Shown one piece after another: positions 1-14,016 of a DNA stretch of 64,000 nt (positions are counted from its first letter, which is position 1; every line of letters begins with the position of its first letter). The translations under genes and the position numbers were made by a program. This DNA comes from Brachyhypopomus gauderio (Eukaryota; Chordata; Actinopteri; Gymnotiformes; Hypopomidae). The notes beneath the pieces were generated by a model. That model was not told the DNA's origin. It saw only the letters and a list, made by a program, of their open reading frames with translations, and did not search any database. The stretch spans positions 21,089,751 through 21,153,750 of the forward strand of contig NC_135226.1 in the NCBI RefSeq assembly GCF_052324685.1, written 5' to 3'.

Positions 1-61
1 AAGCTCACTTCGTTACACCATTTAAGATTTACAGTTCCATGTAAGCTGATTTCTCTCTCAC

Positions 62-874
62 CGGGTTCATTTTGTGTGTTACACTCGGACAGGTGAGGAG
101 ACGTAAGTCGACGTTTCATATCCTGTGCGGTGCCCTTGAGTTTGTCTTCAGTGACGGTGAAGTGTTGGGACAGGTTCAGATTGTGCTGCTGCCGGACGAA
201 GCTGAGGGCCAGCAGGTGTATCTGCTCCACCTCCTGAGCGTTGGCCTCTGCCATCTGAAGAACTTCAGGGTTGAAGGCCACCTCCACCACAGAATAACTT
301 TCTGAAAAAGAAACAGTTTAAATGGTGTAACAAAAAAATCCCAATTGTGGTTATACAGAATAAACTGGCAGAGTTTGTGTGATGATAATATTACATTATT
401 ACTAAAGTATTAATATGCTTTATCATAAAGTCCGCGCATGGCTCCATGTTTCGCAGGATGATGGATGAGTTGTACCGTGCTCTCCACGGACCGACTGCAG
501 CCGTCCACCGTAAACGGGAACGCGCTGCGACCGAGAGGAGGGCGCGGGCACGCGCTTCCACGCGCACACGTTCACGTACAGGAGCTCCTCTCCGGGCTGT
601 CGGGCAAAAACAAACACGCATGTAACGTAAAAAAACCCCAATAATATCACACGACCTGGCGGTTTATGTGCACGTTTAGGCCACGCCGCACCTGGACGGA
701 CGTGCGCAGACAGGTGTGCGGCCGAGCGGGGCACAGATACTGGGCTCCGTCGCGCAGCTGGCGCTCCATGAAGGTCCTGTAGGCTCCAGGATTATTCTGG
801 GACATTTCGTCCAACATGGACCAGAACTGGTCGACCTGCTCCAGAACACCCTTCTGGGATCTCGGGAGCTCCAT
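62..874 (-). CDS. pih1d2: PIH1D2 orthologue, first three coding exons (partial)
   Basis: PIH1-domain co-chaperone family protein, thought to work with HSP90/R2TP-like complexes, including assembly of axonemal dynein. Proposed exons on the minus strand are 874-692 (starts ATG, ends CAG before GT), 596-476 (after a pyrimidine-rich acceptor; ends phase 1 before GTACAA) and 301-62 (ends before GTGAGAG). The phases join cleanly and give about 181 residues. Exon 1 carries the family-like stretch EQVDQFWSMLDEMSQNNPGAY, exon 2 LLYVNVCAWKRVPAP, and exon 3 SYSVVEVAFNPEVLQMAEAN, matching the order in vertebrate PIH1D2. The rest of the gene lies left of the window. The donor of exon 3 is the least certain boundary, since other GTs occur nearby. 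The gene lies beside tmprss5; both are on human 11q23 but not adjacent there. Confidence 0.88.
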
Positions 875-1732
875 GATTCAAATGTTGTGCTGTCAGGAGC
901 CAAATAAACAGCGGTTTACTCAAGTTTAAGCGTCAGTTTACGGACAGCTCGCTACTTTGCTGCCAGTGTTTTCCGAAGTATCATATGTGGCCATAGAAAC
1001 GAGACGTGCAAAAAAATAAACAAATGCAATGTGTAATGGCGGCCGCTAGATGGTGGTATTGTTCTACATTTAGTTTAGAGACGAGACAGATTTGACATGG
1101 GTTAGGAATACTGTTTGATCATACATATCAAGCTTGTAGCTGTACTTATAGTAATAAATTGTATTTGCTTCCTTTTAATGTTTCTTTTTGTTTATACTGT
1201 AAAGCACTTTGAGTTGCATGTATGTATGAAAGGTGCTATACAAATAAAGATTATTATTATTATTATAATAAAATCATGTCTTAGCTTGCACTTTGTTTAC
1301 CATTTGGGGACCACTCGTTGCAAATGCACAACATGTCCATAATTATAGTGATGAGTAAATAGCGTTTGTAGCTTACATGGTGATTGTAATTTTGGTGAAG
1401 GGCAGACGGGCACAGAAGAGACTCCAGCGTAGTGTGATAACGGGGCACGGAGAGTGGCGTTTAAAAACTCACCACAGAGAAAGAAAACTCAATGCATTGA
1501 GAAATACAATAGTAGTAAATATTTGTTAATATTTGCAGTAATGTTTGTTGATAAAAAAAATAAAAGTACTTTGGGGGTTTAAGTTACACCATACAGGCTT
1601 TATTAGAAACATCTAAAATATAATATTTATCTGCAGAAGTCTTTACAGTATAAAAATAAAACGGAAGAATGTCTGCGGACGAATCCATCATGTGGAGAGA
1701 CTCAGGCTCATGGTTCTTGTAGAATTTCACTC
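875..1732. other. Intergenic region with pih1d2 promoter side and a retroposon tail
   Basis: No coding sequence recognised. The part next to pih1d2 (875-1060) should hold its promoter; 1036-1052 reads GGCCGCTAGATGGTGG, a partial match to a CTCF-type core (weak). Positions 1190-1275 (TGTAAAGCACTTTGAG ... GGTGCTATACAAATAAAG followed by TTA repeats) look like the 3' tail common to fish retroposons. The remainder to 1732 is the 3' side of tmprss5. Confidence 0.5.
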
Positions 1733-5637
<3,905 letters not shown>

Positions 5638-6859
5638 TGATCAGCTGAAACGATTACGAGGTAGACAGTAATTGTGAGGGACTCTGGAGTGTTGAGAGCC
5701 CGAACTACACAGGTGTTACGCAGTGTAATTATTTCTGCTTCATGTCTGCTGTCATGGCCCCTGGACTAGATGTTTTCTCAGTAACCCATCTGTGATTGTC
5801 CACTAACTCTCTCCCTCACTCACTCAACACAGTCCAATGATCGTCCTGCTATGCTGTCATGTGACATTTGCTTTTGACATAAAAAAATGTTAGAATTTGA
5901 AGTCAATTTTATCTCATAAATATTAGTTCTTTTTCTACATGAATTTGTAAGGAAGTCTATACACTATGAAATCTCAAAAAAAAACATTTAAAGAAGTTAT
6001 GTTCAACATGCATCTCTTTATTGAAAATTATGCTATTAAAATATTCGTAAAAAAAAAAAAACCCAGCAAATATACCAGCAAATATAACCTCAGGTTATAA
6101 TGTCTCACACCTATTCATATGTATTCTACTGTATTCACAGAATACATCATACAACTATGTATTGTAAATTAAATTTTAAAATGTTTTACAGTGATAATTG
6201 CAAAATTTTAAATAAAAATTTAAACATGAAGTAAGCTATAGTAAATCAAACTCTAAAGAAAAAAGTTACAGCTGAGTAACAAGTGATCCTAGACACTACC
6301 GGGTGGTTTGTTCTGTATCAACAGCATTACAGGCACCAATACGGCGCTACACTTTTGAGATGCCTTACCCCTTATCATTGTAACCAGCTCCACAGGGGCA
6401 GCTCATAGCAGCACCTTGTGAAGGTAAATGCTGGCTGCAAGGCATGTGTTGGAGCGCTGAGCGTGACGGGGCTCACCGTGTCTTTCCTGCCTGCACGGGT
6501 GGAGGTTGGTGTGTCTTCAGCTGCTCCCCTTCCTCCCGTCTGCTCCATCCTGTGCCCGGCCTGCTGGGGTCTTCCTGCTCGGCGCACGGACATCCAGCAG
6601 AATGCAACTCGGGGGTTTTTGTAACGTTTAACAAAGACACGCTGAGGCCAGCAGGCCGAGCTAAGAAAGAGCCCGTTGTTGTTTGTTCTGGCTGGGCCTA
6701 GGCCGGGCCGCCTGAACCGGTCCTTTGTAGGTTTAAACATCTCCAAAGATATCTCCTTCTCACTGATAGGATGCAGGTTGCTTAGCAACACCCCCATTCT
6801 ACCCGTGCCAGCAGTGAGTCCACTTTATGGAAGAACTTATTATCTGATGATTCACAGCT
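5638..6859. other. Intergenic region between tmprss5 and the receptor cluster
   Basis: Positions 5638-6300 are AT-rich with A-runs and no recognisable gene. Positions 6400-6800 are GC-richer and hold a 140-codon minus-strand open frame (6375-6797) that I do not recognise. No splice context or family resemblance supports it, so it is left uncalled. Confidence 0.5.
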
Positions 6860-7620
6860 TTGGAGAACAGCTTCGAAATTACAAAATGTTGAAAAGCATA
6901 CAGTCGTCAGTTCTGGTCAACAACCAGGTAGCCTGCATATTCCACTCATGCTATATTTGTCAGTGCATGCAGAGAACAGGCCATTGCTCACAAAAAAGTC
7001 CTACATTTCTGTGTGGTTTTGTGAAGGTTTGTATAATGAAGTAAGACAAATCATAATATTAGATAAATTATGTTAGGCAGGTGTATATTCTCTATGGATA
7101 CATACCTAAAGAGGTAATAGATGATGCAGGAATCACTGCAAGTCATTAATTAAAAAAATGTGTCACCTGGGGAGAAGCTGAATCTTCCAAATACTATGAG
7201 CATCAAATGAAATACACTGTGGTAAAGACGTGTGTTTAATGTGGATTAGCCAAACAGGTTTGGAACAGGTGAGGGTGTTTCAAACAAGTGACATTCTGAA
7301 CATTTCATAGAAAAATAGAATGCTTGTTGATTCTTAATCTATAAATTAATCTGTACTCCAAAAATTCCCATATTTAAATCAGAGAAAATATGTTCCAGGG
7401 ATTAATCTATTAATTACACACAAAACAAAAGCAGACAAGCATTTAATGTAAATATAATAAAACCTGATTTCAAATCAGTAATTTGAGAACTTTGGTACAG
7501 ATATGGAATCAAGCAATTTTTATAACAGCCATTGTCAAACATGATAAAAAAATCACTCATAAACACTGATTAAACATTTAAATGATTCTCATTGTTGTGC
7601 AGTGAAAGTAAGCACAGGGC

Positions 7621-8613
7621 TTAAGTGTTTTCCATTTGGCTGGGTCTTATTTTCCACTGATTGACTTTGAACAATGTTGAGAAAAAAACGTCAAGACCAC
7701 ACACAGCATGATGTTTTAAAACATGGAAGAACTTTTCATCTCTGAGCCCATAAATCAGAGGACTTAGACAACGTGGGGCAATTATGAAGATAATAAAATT
7801 GGCATATCTTAAACGAGTATAGGCTAATGTGTCTGTTTTTACAAGTACCATTTCTATATAAGGGTTTAAAAACTGCACTAAACATAGAAACAGCTGAAAT
7901 GCATGCAGTAGCACAGTTCTGAGACTCCTGAGGGTTGATTTTTTATTCTCAGATGAGGCAGCTCTGGCTGCAATCATTATCTTAACGTAGGTAAAGGCAA
8001 CGATGATGATCATAATGAGAAAAAAGAGCTGAAAAATGGTTGAATATGATTGTGCCTGCCAGTCTTTCTGTAACATTAAATCCACAGTGCACACAGTATA
8101 GGACAACAGAGCACCAGGAGGTACCACAGATATATAGGCTACTAAGGTGAACAGTGGAATTATGCAACCGATGCCCCATATTGTAAGAAGTCCGAGGACT
8201 CTGGTCCTGCTGGTGGAGATGTCAGCGTGTCTTAAAGGCATGCATATAGCAACGTAGCGCTCCAGACACATTGCCACCAGAGTCAGTGGAGTACAAATTG
8301 TGAGATAAGTTGTAACTGTACACAGACATACACAAAGAATTTTGTGTACAGGGTAAAGATAAATACTCAAAACCAGCAGTGCATCACTTAACATCATTAA
8401 AACAGAGTCTGCAAATAAGGTTTGTGCAAACAAAATGTAACGAGTATCTTCCCTGAACACCTCCTTCTTCAGAAACGTGTAAATCATCAAACAGTTCACA
8501 TAGAGAAAGATGGCCACCAGTATTTGCAACAGTATCCCCCTCTCAATAAATACTTCTGAGACATTATAGGACATTAAAAAGATTAAGGTGCTGTTAACAT
8601 TAGAGTTCTGCAT
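7621..8613 (-). CDS. Odorant receptor 131-2-like, 7-TM GPCR (OR1)
   Basis: Class A GPCR of the fish olfactory type, expected in the plasma membrane or cilia of olfactory neurons and coupling to G proteins; the ligand is unknown. It has 330 aa in a single coding exon. Seen: N-glycosylation sites near the N-terminus (NST, NVS); TM1 near residues 28-48; TM2 motif RYILFAQTLFADSV; TM3 ending in CLERYVAICMPLRH (ERY in place of DRY); a TM6 stretch LHAFQLFLC; and TM7 CLSPLIYGLRDEKFF. The reading frame remains open upstream, but only through a GTG codon. The ATG used here (CAT at 8611-8613) follows an acceptor-like TTTTTGCAG by two bases, so I place the start there. It differs from OR2 at about 21 of 330 residues (about 94% identity). 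No stop or frameshift is visible, so the gene looks functional. Confidence 0.93.
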   Translation of the reverse strand: MQNSNVNSTLIFLMSYNVSEVFIERGILLQILVAIFLYVNCLMIYTFLKKEVFREDTRYILFAQTLFADSVLMMLSDALLVLSIYLYPVHKILCVCLCTVTTYLTICTPLTLVAMCLERYVAICMPLRHADISTSRTRVLGLLTIWGIGCIIPLFTLVAYISVVPPGALLSYTVCTVDLMLQKDWQAQSYSTIFQLFFLIMIIIVAFTYVKIMIAARAASSENKKSTLRSLRTVLLHAFQLFLCLVQFLNPYIEMVLVKTDTLAYTRLRYANFIIFIIAPRCLSPLIYGLRDEKFFHVLKHHAVCGLDVFFSTLFKVNQWKIRPSQMENT

Positions 8614-8910
8614 TTCTGCAAAAATGACATACAAAGACAATATAATTGAAGAAAAATAATGCACTTGACAAGTCAGTATCACTCAAGAAAGCCCTCAAAC
8701 ATGGATATAAACCTCACTGGAAAACTGGACACCAATTGAAGAGAGAAAAACAACAGATAGAGTGCAAACAAAACAAGCTGTTAATGTTTACTAGTCTAAT
8801 GTATTTATACTGTTCTGGAGGTGCTCTGTTGAAGAGGAGGAGTTAACAGAACTCCACTGTGCTTACTAACAGTTTGGAGATTGACAGACTCTGTTCTGCT
8901 TACACAGCCT
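8614..8910 (-). promoter_or_regulatory. OR1 promoter and 5' leader with TATA box
   Basis: The minus strand carries TATAAATA (8802-8809), within a block shared by all five receptors that includes GAGTTCTGTT, a CTCCTCCTCTTCAACAGAGC-like stretch and the TATA box. A candidate 67-nt leader intron runs 8682-8616 (GTGATA ... TTTTTGCAG). Transcription should start about 30 bp after the TATA box, near 8772. Confidence 0.7.
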
Positions 8911-9881
8911 GTTTCTAACATGACTTAATGTTGTAAAATATGTATTATATTCATAATTAATACATTTAGAAGTGTTTAGAGCAAAGCCTGCTTTTAATCT
9001 TACAGAATAATAGAATATTTAGCAACATTTTGCTGAAGGGCAGTTACATAAGTTTATAAGCATTTAAATGCTTATTTCATCAAGTAATAGCTGCACTATT
9101 AATGGGTTTTTGGTGTTGTACACAGCAGATAGTTGCTAAATCCTGCTTCTGTGCGCTAAGGTGGATCCTTTACACTAGTTAATACATGTTTGTGCCGGAA
9201 CTGTAATGGTAATTAAATGTTTTGTGAATACGTATGTCTTCTAATTTTTTATTTGGTTAATAGTTGACCACAGCTGGGTGAGTTAGCAGCTTCCTGTAGG
9301 GTTCTACAATCTACAAGCCTGTGAAATAAGGAAGACAAGATATAAGACTGATCGTACACTTAAGCTTGAATGGCACAAAAAAACATGGAGACAACTTCTT
9401 GGAGGGCAAACCAAGGATCAGGTTGTTGTTTTGCTAGCACCGCATACAAACATCTGTGTTTAATAGTGCAAACCTCGAGACAAACACAGAACATCTTTGT
9501 CTGGGTGTTCCTCATTTATTTTACCTATGTAGTGCTAAGAAAACTGTCATTCATATTTTGGGGTTTCGTTAGCTGTTGTCGTTTACTAGCTAACATGGGC
9601 ATATCATTGATTATTGTAGCTAACAGTTAGCCTAGCCCTGTAAGCTACCACACTCTGTTTCAAGAGATGCTGTTACGGTGTGTCATGAGCAGGTTCAATA
9701 AGTTAATGCACAGATTTAAAGAAATTGTAAGTTTTGTTAGTATTAAGGATATACTGGTTTGAAGATATTACTACTGCATAAATTTATATCTAGCTAGTTA
9801 TCTACGCAGCAATTGCAACCGCGAGGCTGCATCCTAAACTACTAAGCTACGAGTACTACTATACTACTGTAACAGACATAT
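8911..9881. other. Noncoding region upstream of OR1, duplicated upstream of OR2
   Basis: AT-rich sequence nearly identical to 27780-27957 plus 28985-30020. A short open frame (9370-9630) recurs in copy 2 only because the DNA is duplicated. The stretch near 9460-9530 resembles 21580-21640 and 35320-35390, which suggests an old dispersed repeat. No gene recognised. Confidence 0.6.
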
Positions 9882-10389
9882 TGTCACGGTACGGCGGGCC
9901 CCCTACTGGTCGCCCCCATCTACAGCGGCAGCTGTCCTGTCAATTGTTGCGTTGTGTGACTTTGTCAATTGTTGCGTCGCTTTGTTTGTCTATATATGTC
10001 TTGTCTTTGTACCAGTTTTTTCCCTTTGTTTTGTGTGCTGTCGCAGTGTGTCGCACAGCCGGTGGAGAGGAGTGCGGCTTGGAGGGGGGATCTGTCACGG
10101 TACGGCGGCCCCCTAATGGTCGCACCCGTCTACAGCGGCAGCTGTCCTGTCAATTGTTGCGTTGTGTGCGTCCCTCAGGTGGGCGGAGCCCGTGATCCGT
10201 CTCACCTGAGGGTCGTTTGTTTGTCTATATATGTCTTGTCTTTGTACCAGTTGACTGCTGGTTATTATATCCTTAATTTGGATCAGTTCACGGGTTTTTG
10301 GTTTGCGCTCTTTCTTCATTAAACCATACATTTTCCCTGAGACTTGGCGTGATCGCTTCCATTTTATTTCGCTCACCCTTCCCGTCACA
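9882..10389 (+). mobile_element. Internally deleted Gypsy-type LTR element (two partial LTRs)
   Basis: Flanked by a 5-bp TSD CATAT (9877-9881 and 10390-10394). It begins TGTCACGGTACGGCGGGCCC, restarts at 10095 with a second TGTCACGGTACGGCGG, and ends CCCGTCACA. Just before the second start is a purine tract (GGCTTGGAGGGGGGA), as expected for a polypurine tract before a 3' LTR. So this is a shortened 5' LTR, a scrap of internal sequence and a 295-bp 3' LTR. A duplicate copy is at 30021-30504. Confidence 0.85.
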
Positions 10390-10604
10390 CATATAAGCAT
10401 AATTTCATTTTAATAAAGTGGAGTCCAGTAGCTATAACTTTTGCTAGCTAAGGTAAATTGCTAGCTACTTAAGATAAATTAGACAGCTAGCTAGGTGGAT
10501 GCGGCAGCCAAAAAACCTTTCTAAAATTAGTAAAATATCTATAGCTATGGCTACACAGGTAACTGGCTAGATGTAGATTTATGTTTTCACTCATTTAGGG
10601 ATAG

Positions 10605-11000
10605 GGTTGCCACCTAGGTCTGACAAAAAACAAGGACACTGTTATACTGACAACAGGGTGGCGAATGTAATCTGTTGGCGGGGGGGGGGGGGGGTGTCGA
10701 ACGTACGTAAGTTGTAGAGCGAGGGGGGGGGGGGGGTGGCGACCGTAATTTGTTGGGGGGGGGGGGGTGGCGAACGTAAAACGTTACCGGAGGGGTTTAA
10801 AATGGACACAGCGAGAGAAAAAAACAGATTTAAAGTGTGCAGAAACAGTCTGAATTGTGGTTTGAACTAACCTAGTTTTTTTTGCCGGGACTGAATATTA
10901 AAGAGAAGAAAAACCAGGACAAACCGGGACAGCCAGGGCAAACCGGGACAGACACGTGAAAACCAGGACAGTCCCGGGAAAACCGGGACAGGTGGCAACA
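10605..11000. mobile_element. Short TIR element carrying G-run arrays
   Basis: The ends read AGGGTTGCCACCT and (reverse) TGTTGCCACCT. The interior holds runs of 12-14 G separated by TGTCGAACGTACGTAAGTTG-like spacers, then repeats of ACCGGGACA. A duplicated copy is at 30715-31170. The TSD is not resolved. Confidence 0.7.
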
Positions 11001-11175
11001 ATATCTAGGGAGCTAGCTACCTACACACAATGCATTTTTGAATATATTTAGTTTTGGACATTACTATTTAAGCTACATTAGCTAACTAACTATCTGTATT
11101 TGGAATGCTGATTGTGGTTTGATGCAAACATTCATTTATTTGGGTGTTGGGTGGTAAATGTTATTATCCCAGTGT

Positions 11176-11492
11176 CAGGGTTGCCAACTTTTGAAGATCG
11201 CTTGGAGTGAGATTTGAACCTGGAGGAGGTGGTGAGTGTAAATTGTTGAAGGGGGGTGGCGAACGTAAATTGTTGTAAGTTTAACAAAAATTAAGTATTA
11301 TATCGCGATTTATCGATCGCCAGTGGTTGGCACCAGAGTGAACTAATAACTCATTAAATCATAGATGTGGATCAGAGGTAAATAAACTAGATTTTTTTTT
11401 TGGTGTGAGATATCGGAAGTGTGACGTGAGCGCGTGTGAAGACAGTCAAATGGGTGTGTCTCACGCTCAATGCGTGAGAGTTGGCAACCCTG
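11176..11492. mobile_element. Short TIR element (TIR CAGGGTTGCCAACT)
   Basis: The left end CAGGGTTGCCAACT pairs with the right end AGTTGGCAACCCTG, and CAGTGT flanks both sides. The interior has GATCGCTTGGAGTGAGA, GTGGCGAACGTAA and a CTCACGCTCAATGCGTGAGA palindrome. Relatives lie at 29100-29364, 31664-31972, 34381-34600 (inverted) and 49615-49808. Confidence 0.8.
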
Positions 11493-12832
11493 CAGTGTTA
11501 TGTTAAAATGTTAAAAATCCCAGTGAGCTGGGATAACCAACATGTTTCATGCATACGTAAGATTGGCAGCCATAAACATGTAGCATCTGCCATAAGACTT
11601 ATCTGACATTATGTTCAGTTATGTTCATGCATGCATAGTACGGCACAGGTGTATTGCTGCCCCCAACAGGCCAGATGAAACAGTAGATGAAGAACAGAGC
11701 TAAATGTGGTGGTCTCTGTCACTATCTGATTTGAACCGGAAACCTACTACATTTAAAACTCTCTGCCTCTCCTGTCCACATTGCTAACCCACCCCAAATT
11801 TACCCACCAGTTCACCTTATGGACTGAGCCTTCACCCAAACAATGTTGGTCCCTGATTTGCCCTGTGTCTTTAATTACAAACAAAAGGGTCTTGACCAGG
11901 GGTGCTCAATACGTCGATCGCGAAAAGTAGTGGATGAATGACAGGCTATCGTCCATCTGCACTGACGAATGTATATTGATTTACATACATGGTAGCCAAT
12001 CTGTCGTCTAGGGTTTGACATGCCCCCCCCCTTCCCCTCTCCCCCCTTCGTCAACGACCGACATCCATCACCACCACCCACCCCCCCATCCCCCCATGCA
12101 TGTGCGTTAAACCGCGCAAACTTGTTCAATTACCTTGCTGCGTAACTAGCCTCCAATTTAATTTAACTAAAAACATAACAAAGTATATGAGTGCCGGTCC
12201 GAGTAAGAAGGCGAAAAACTACCATTTCCATACAGAATGGGAGGAAGATTTCTTTTTCACTATGTCTTATTCCAAGTGTATTTATCTTATCTGTCAGTGT
12301 GCAGTTAAAATTCCAAAGAAGGGAAATGTGGAGCGGCATTTTCGGACAGTTCACAAAAATTATGACACTGATTTACCACTGAAAAGCGAGCTGAGAAGGA
12401 GAAAGGTGAAAGAATTAAAATCACAGTTGTCCGGAAAGCAGTCAATTTTTTCACATCTCACCACAAAGTCGAAAGCAGCCACCGAAGCATCATTTCGTGG
12501 GAGTCACGTAATTAATAAACACAAGAAGTCCTTCCAAGACGGGGAGATGCTAAAAAAGGCATTTATTGAAGCCGCTGATTCTTTGTTCAGAGACTTTAAA
12601 AACAATACGGAAATAGTATATTCAATTAATGCTCTCCAGCTGTCGAGACATACCGTTACACGGCGCTCTGAAGCCATGGCCGAGAATTTGACCCAGCAAC
12701 TTTGTAAAGATATTGCGGCCTGCTACAATTAGACGAGTCCACAGATGTGAGTGACACAGCCCAGTTGTGCATTTTTATTCGGATGGTGTTTACTGACATG
12801 AATGCAAGAGAGGAGCTTTTGACAGTACTGCC

Positions 12833-13032
12833 TGTGATGTATGTAGTCTATATGGGCTATACTGGTGTTTGTCATCTGTGCCACTGTGGGGCGCTGCGCT
12901 GCCCCGTTGTGTGCTTTCTGTCTGTACACTAATGCAGATGCTTTAGTAAAAGCGATATGGTTCCAATTGCAAAACGTTGTCCGGGTGTGTGTCCTCAAAG
13001 GGTTGTCTAAAGGAACCCACAACATAACATTA
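12833..13032 (+). repeat. Gypsy-A 5' LTR
   Basis: Starts TGTGATGTATGTAGTC and ends AACATTA before the TTGGCGACGAGG primer-binding region. The 3' end is set by the TSD (CTGCC) rather than by a CA dinucleotide. Confidence 0.9.
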
Positions 13033-13164
13033 TTGGCGACGAGGCGGACTTTAGATTACCTACGTTGTTCCTGCCACGGTATTGACTGTGCGTGGAGGAC
13101 GGGAAAAGTCCGACCGCGAGAGAGTTCCAAAACCTGCACGACTAGCACGGCAAGTGCTAACGAC

Positions 13165-14016
13165 ATGGCCGGAATCGGATATATCGGACACATAAACGCG
13201 TTCGACGAGGACGTAGAACAATGGATGACCTATGTGGAAAGATTCGAGCACTTCGTAGAGGCGAACGAGATCGATCAAGATAAAAAGGTAGCCGTTTTTC
13301 TCAGTGTAATCGGTCCTGCTACGTATGGACTTTTACGAAGCCTAATAGCTCCTGAAAAGCCCGGGCAAAAGTCATATGAAGACATGGTGAGTGCCTTGCA
13401 AGGACACTTTTCTCCTAAACCAATTGTTATCGCGGAAAGATTTCGGTTTCATAAGCGGAACCAACAGGAGGGCGAATCTGTGACGCAGTACATTGCAGTC
13501 ATTAAGAAACTCTCAGAACATTGCAAATTTGGTACACACTTGCAGGATGCACTGAGAGATAGGTTCGTTTGCGGATTAAACACGGAGGCAATACAGAAAA
13601 GATTGCTAACTGAAGCGACGCTCACTTTCCAGAAGGCGATAGAAATTGCTGTGTCAATGGAGACTGTAGCGCGAGAGACCCATCAGCTGAGTAACGCGCG
13701 AAAAGTGCATGCATTAGCAGTTAACAATCAACAACGCTACAAATGCCCACGCTGTGGAAAAACCAATCACAAAGAAGCAGATTGTTATTACAAAGAACTG
13801 AAATGCCACAACTGCGGTAAGAAAGGCCATATATCAAGGGTCTGTAAAAGCAAAGAAATGAATAAGAAGACGGTGAAACCGAAAGTCAAAAGTAAGAACA
13901 GAGTGTACCACGTTGAGGCAAAAGAGGGGCCCAGTAGCGATGGTAGCACAACTGATTCGGAGCTAAGATTGCACATGGTGGCTCAGAGGGGAAATTATGT
14001 CACATATATGTGTTAA
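13165..14016 (+). CDS. Gypsy-A gag
   Basis: 283 aa structural protein of the retrotransposon, beginning MAGIGYIGHINAFDEDVEQW. The capsid-like region (residues about 20-190) resembles vertebrate Gypsy gag and gypsy-B's gag in this window. Two zinc knuckles of form CX2CX4HX4C are present (CPRCGKTNHKEADC and CHNCGKKGHISRVC). The frame is open far upstream through the LTR, but this ATG is the first that yields a gag-like start. It is followed, in the +1 frame with overlap, by protease. Confidence 0.85.
   Translation: MAGIGYIGHINAFDEDVEQWMTYVERFEHFVEANEIDQDKKVAVFLSVIGPATYGLLRSLIAPEKPGQKSYEDMVSALQGHFSPKPIVIAERFRFHKRNQQEGESVTQYIAVIKKLSEHCKFGTHLQDALRDRFVCGLNTEAIQKRLLTEATLTFQKAIEIAVSMETVARETHQLSNARKVHALAVNNQQRYKCPRCGKTNHKEADCYYKELKCHNCGKKGHISRVCKSKEMNKKTVKPKVKSKNRVYHVEAKEGPSSDGSTTDSELRLHMVAQRGNYVTYMC

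Noticed and set aside
6375-6797. 140-codon minus-strand frame
   Set aside because: No recognisable domain, no splice or promoter context. Shadow frames on the other strand are equally long, as expected in GC-rich DNA.
7982-8179. 65-codon frames repeated inside each receptor (7982, 26827, 36162, 44862, 59036)
   Set aside because: Alternate-frame shadows of the receptor coding sequence in the TM4-TM5 region.
8646-8846. 66-codon plus-strand frame conserved at 8646, 27491 and 36820
   Set aside because: It is the antisense of the receptor leader and promoter. Conservation is explained by the duplicated regulatory DNA, and OR4/OR5 do not keep the frame.
9370-9630. 86-codon frame identical in 29509-29769
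   Set aside because: The surrounding noncoding DNA is equally conserved by recent duplication; there is no family match and no codon-biased conservation.
10181-10218. Inverted CCCTCAGGTGGGCGG / CACCTGAGGGTCG motif as a possible terminator or operator
   Set aside because: It is an internal palindrome of the LTR family, repeated in each LTR copy; no evidence of a separate function.
9881-10322. Overlapping frames of about 100 codons in the LTR relic, also at 29960-30515
   Set aside because: They lie inside LTR sequence and are low-information; non-coding by structure.
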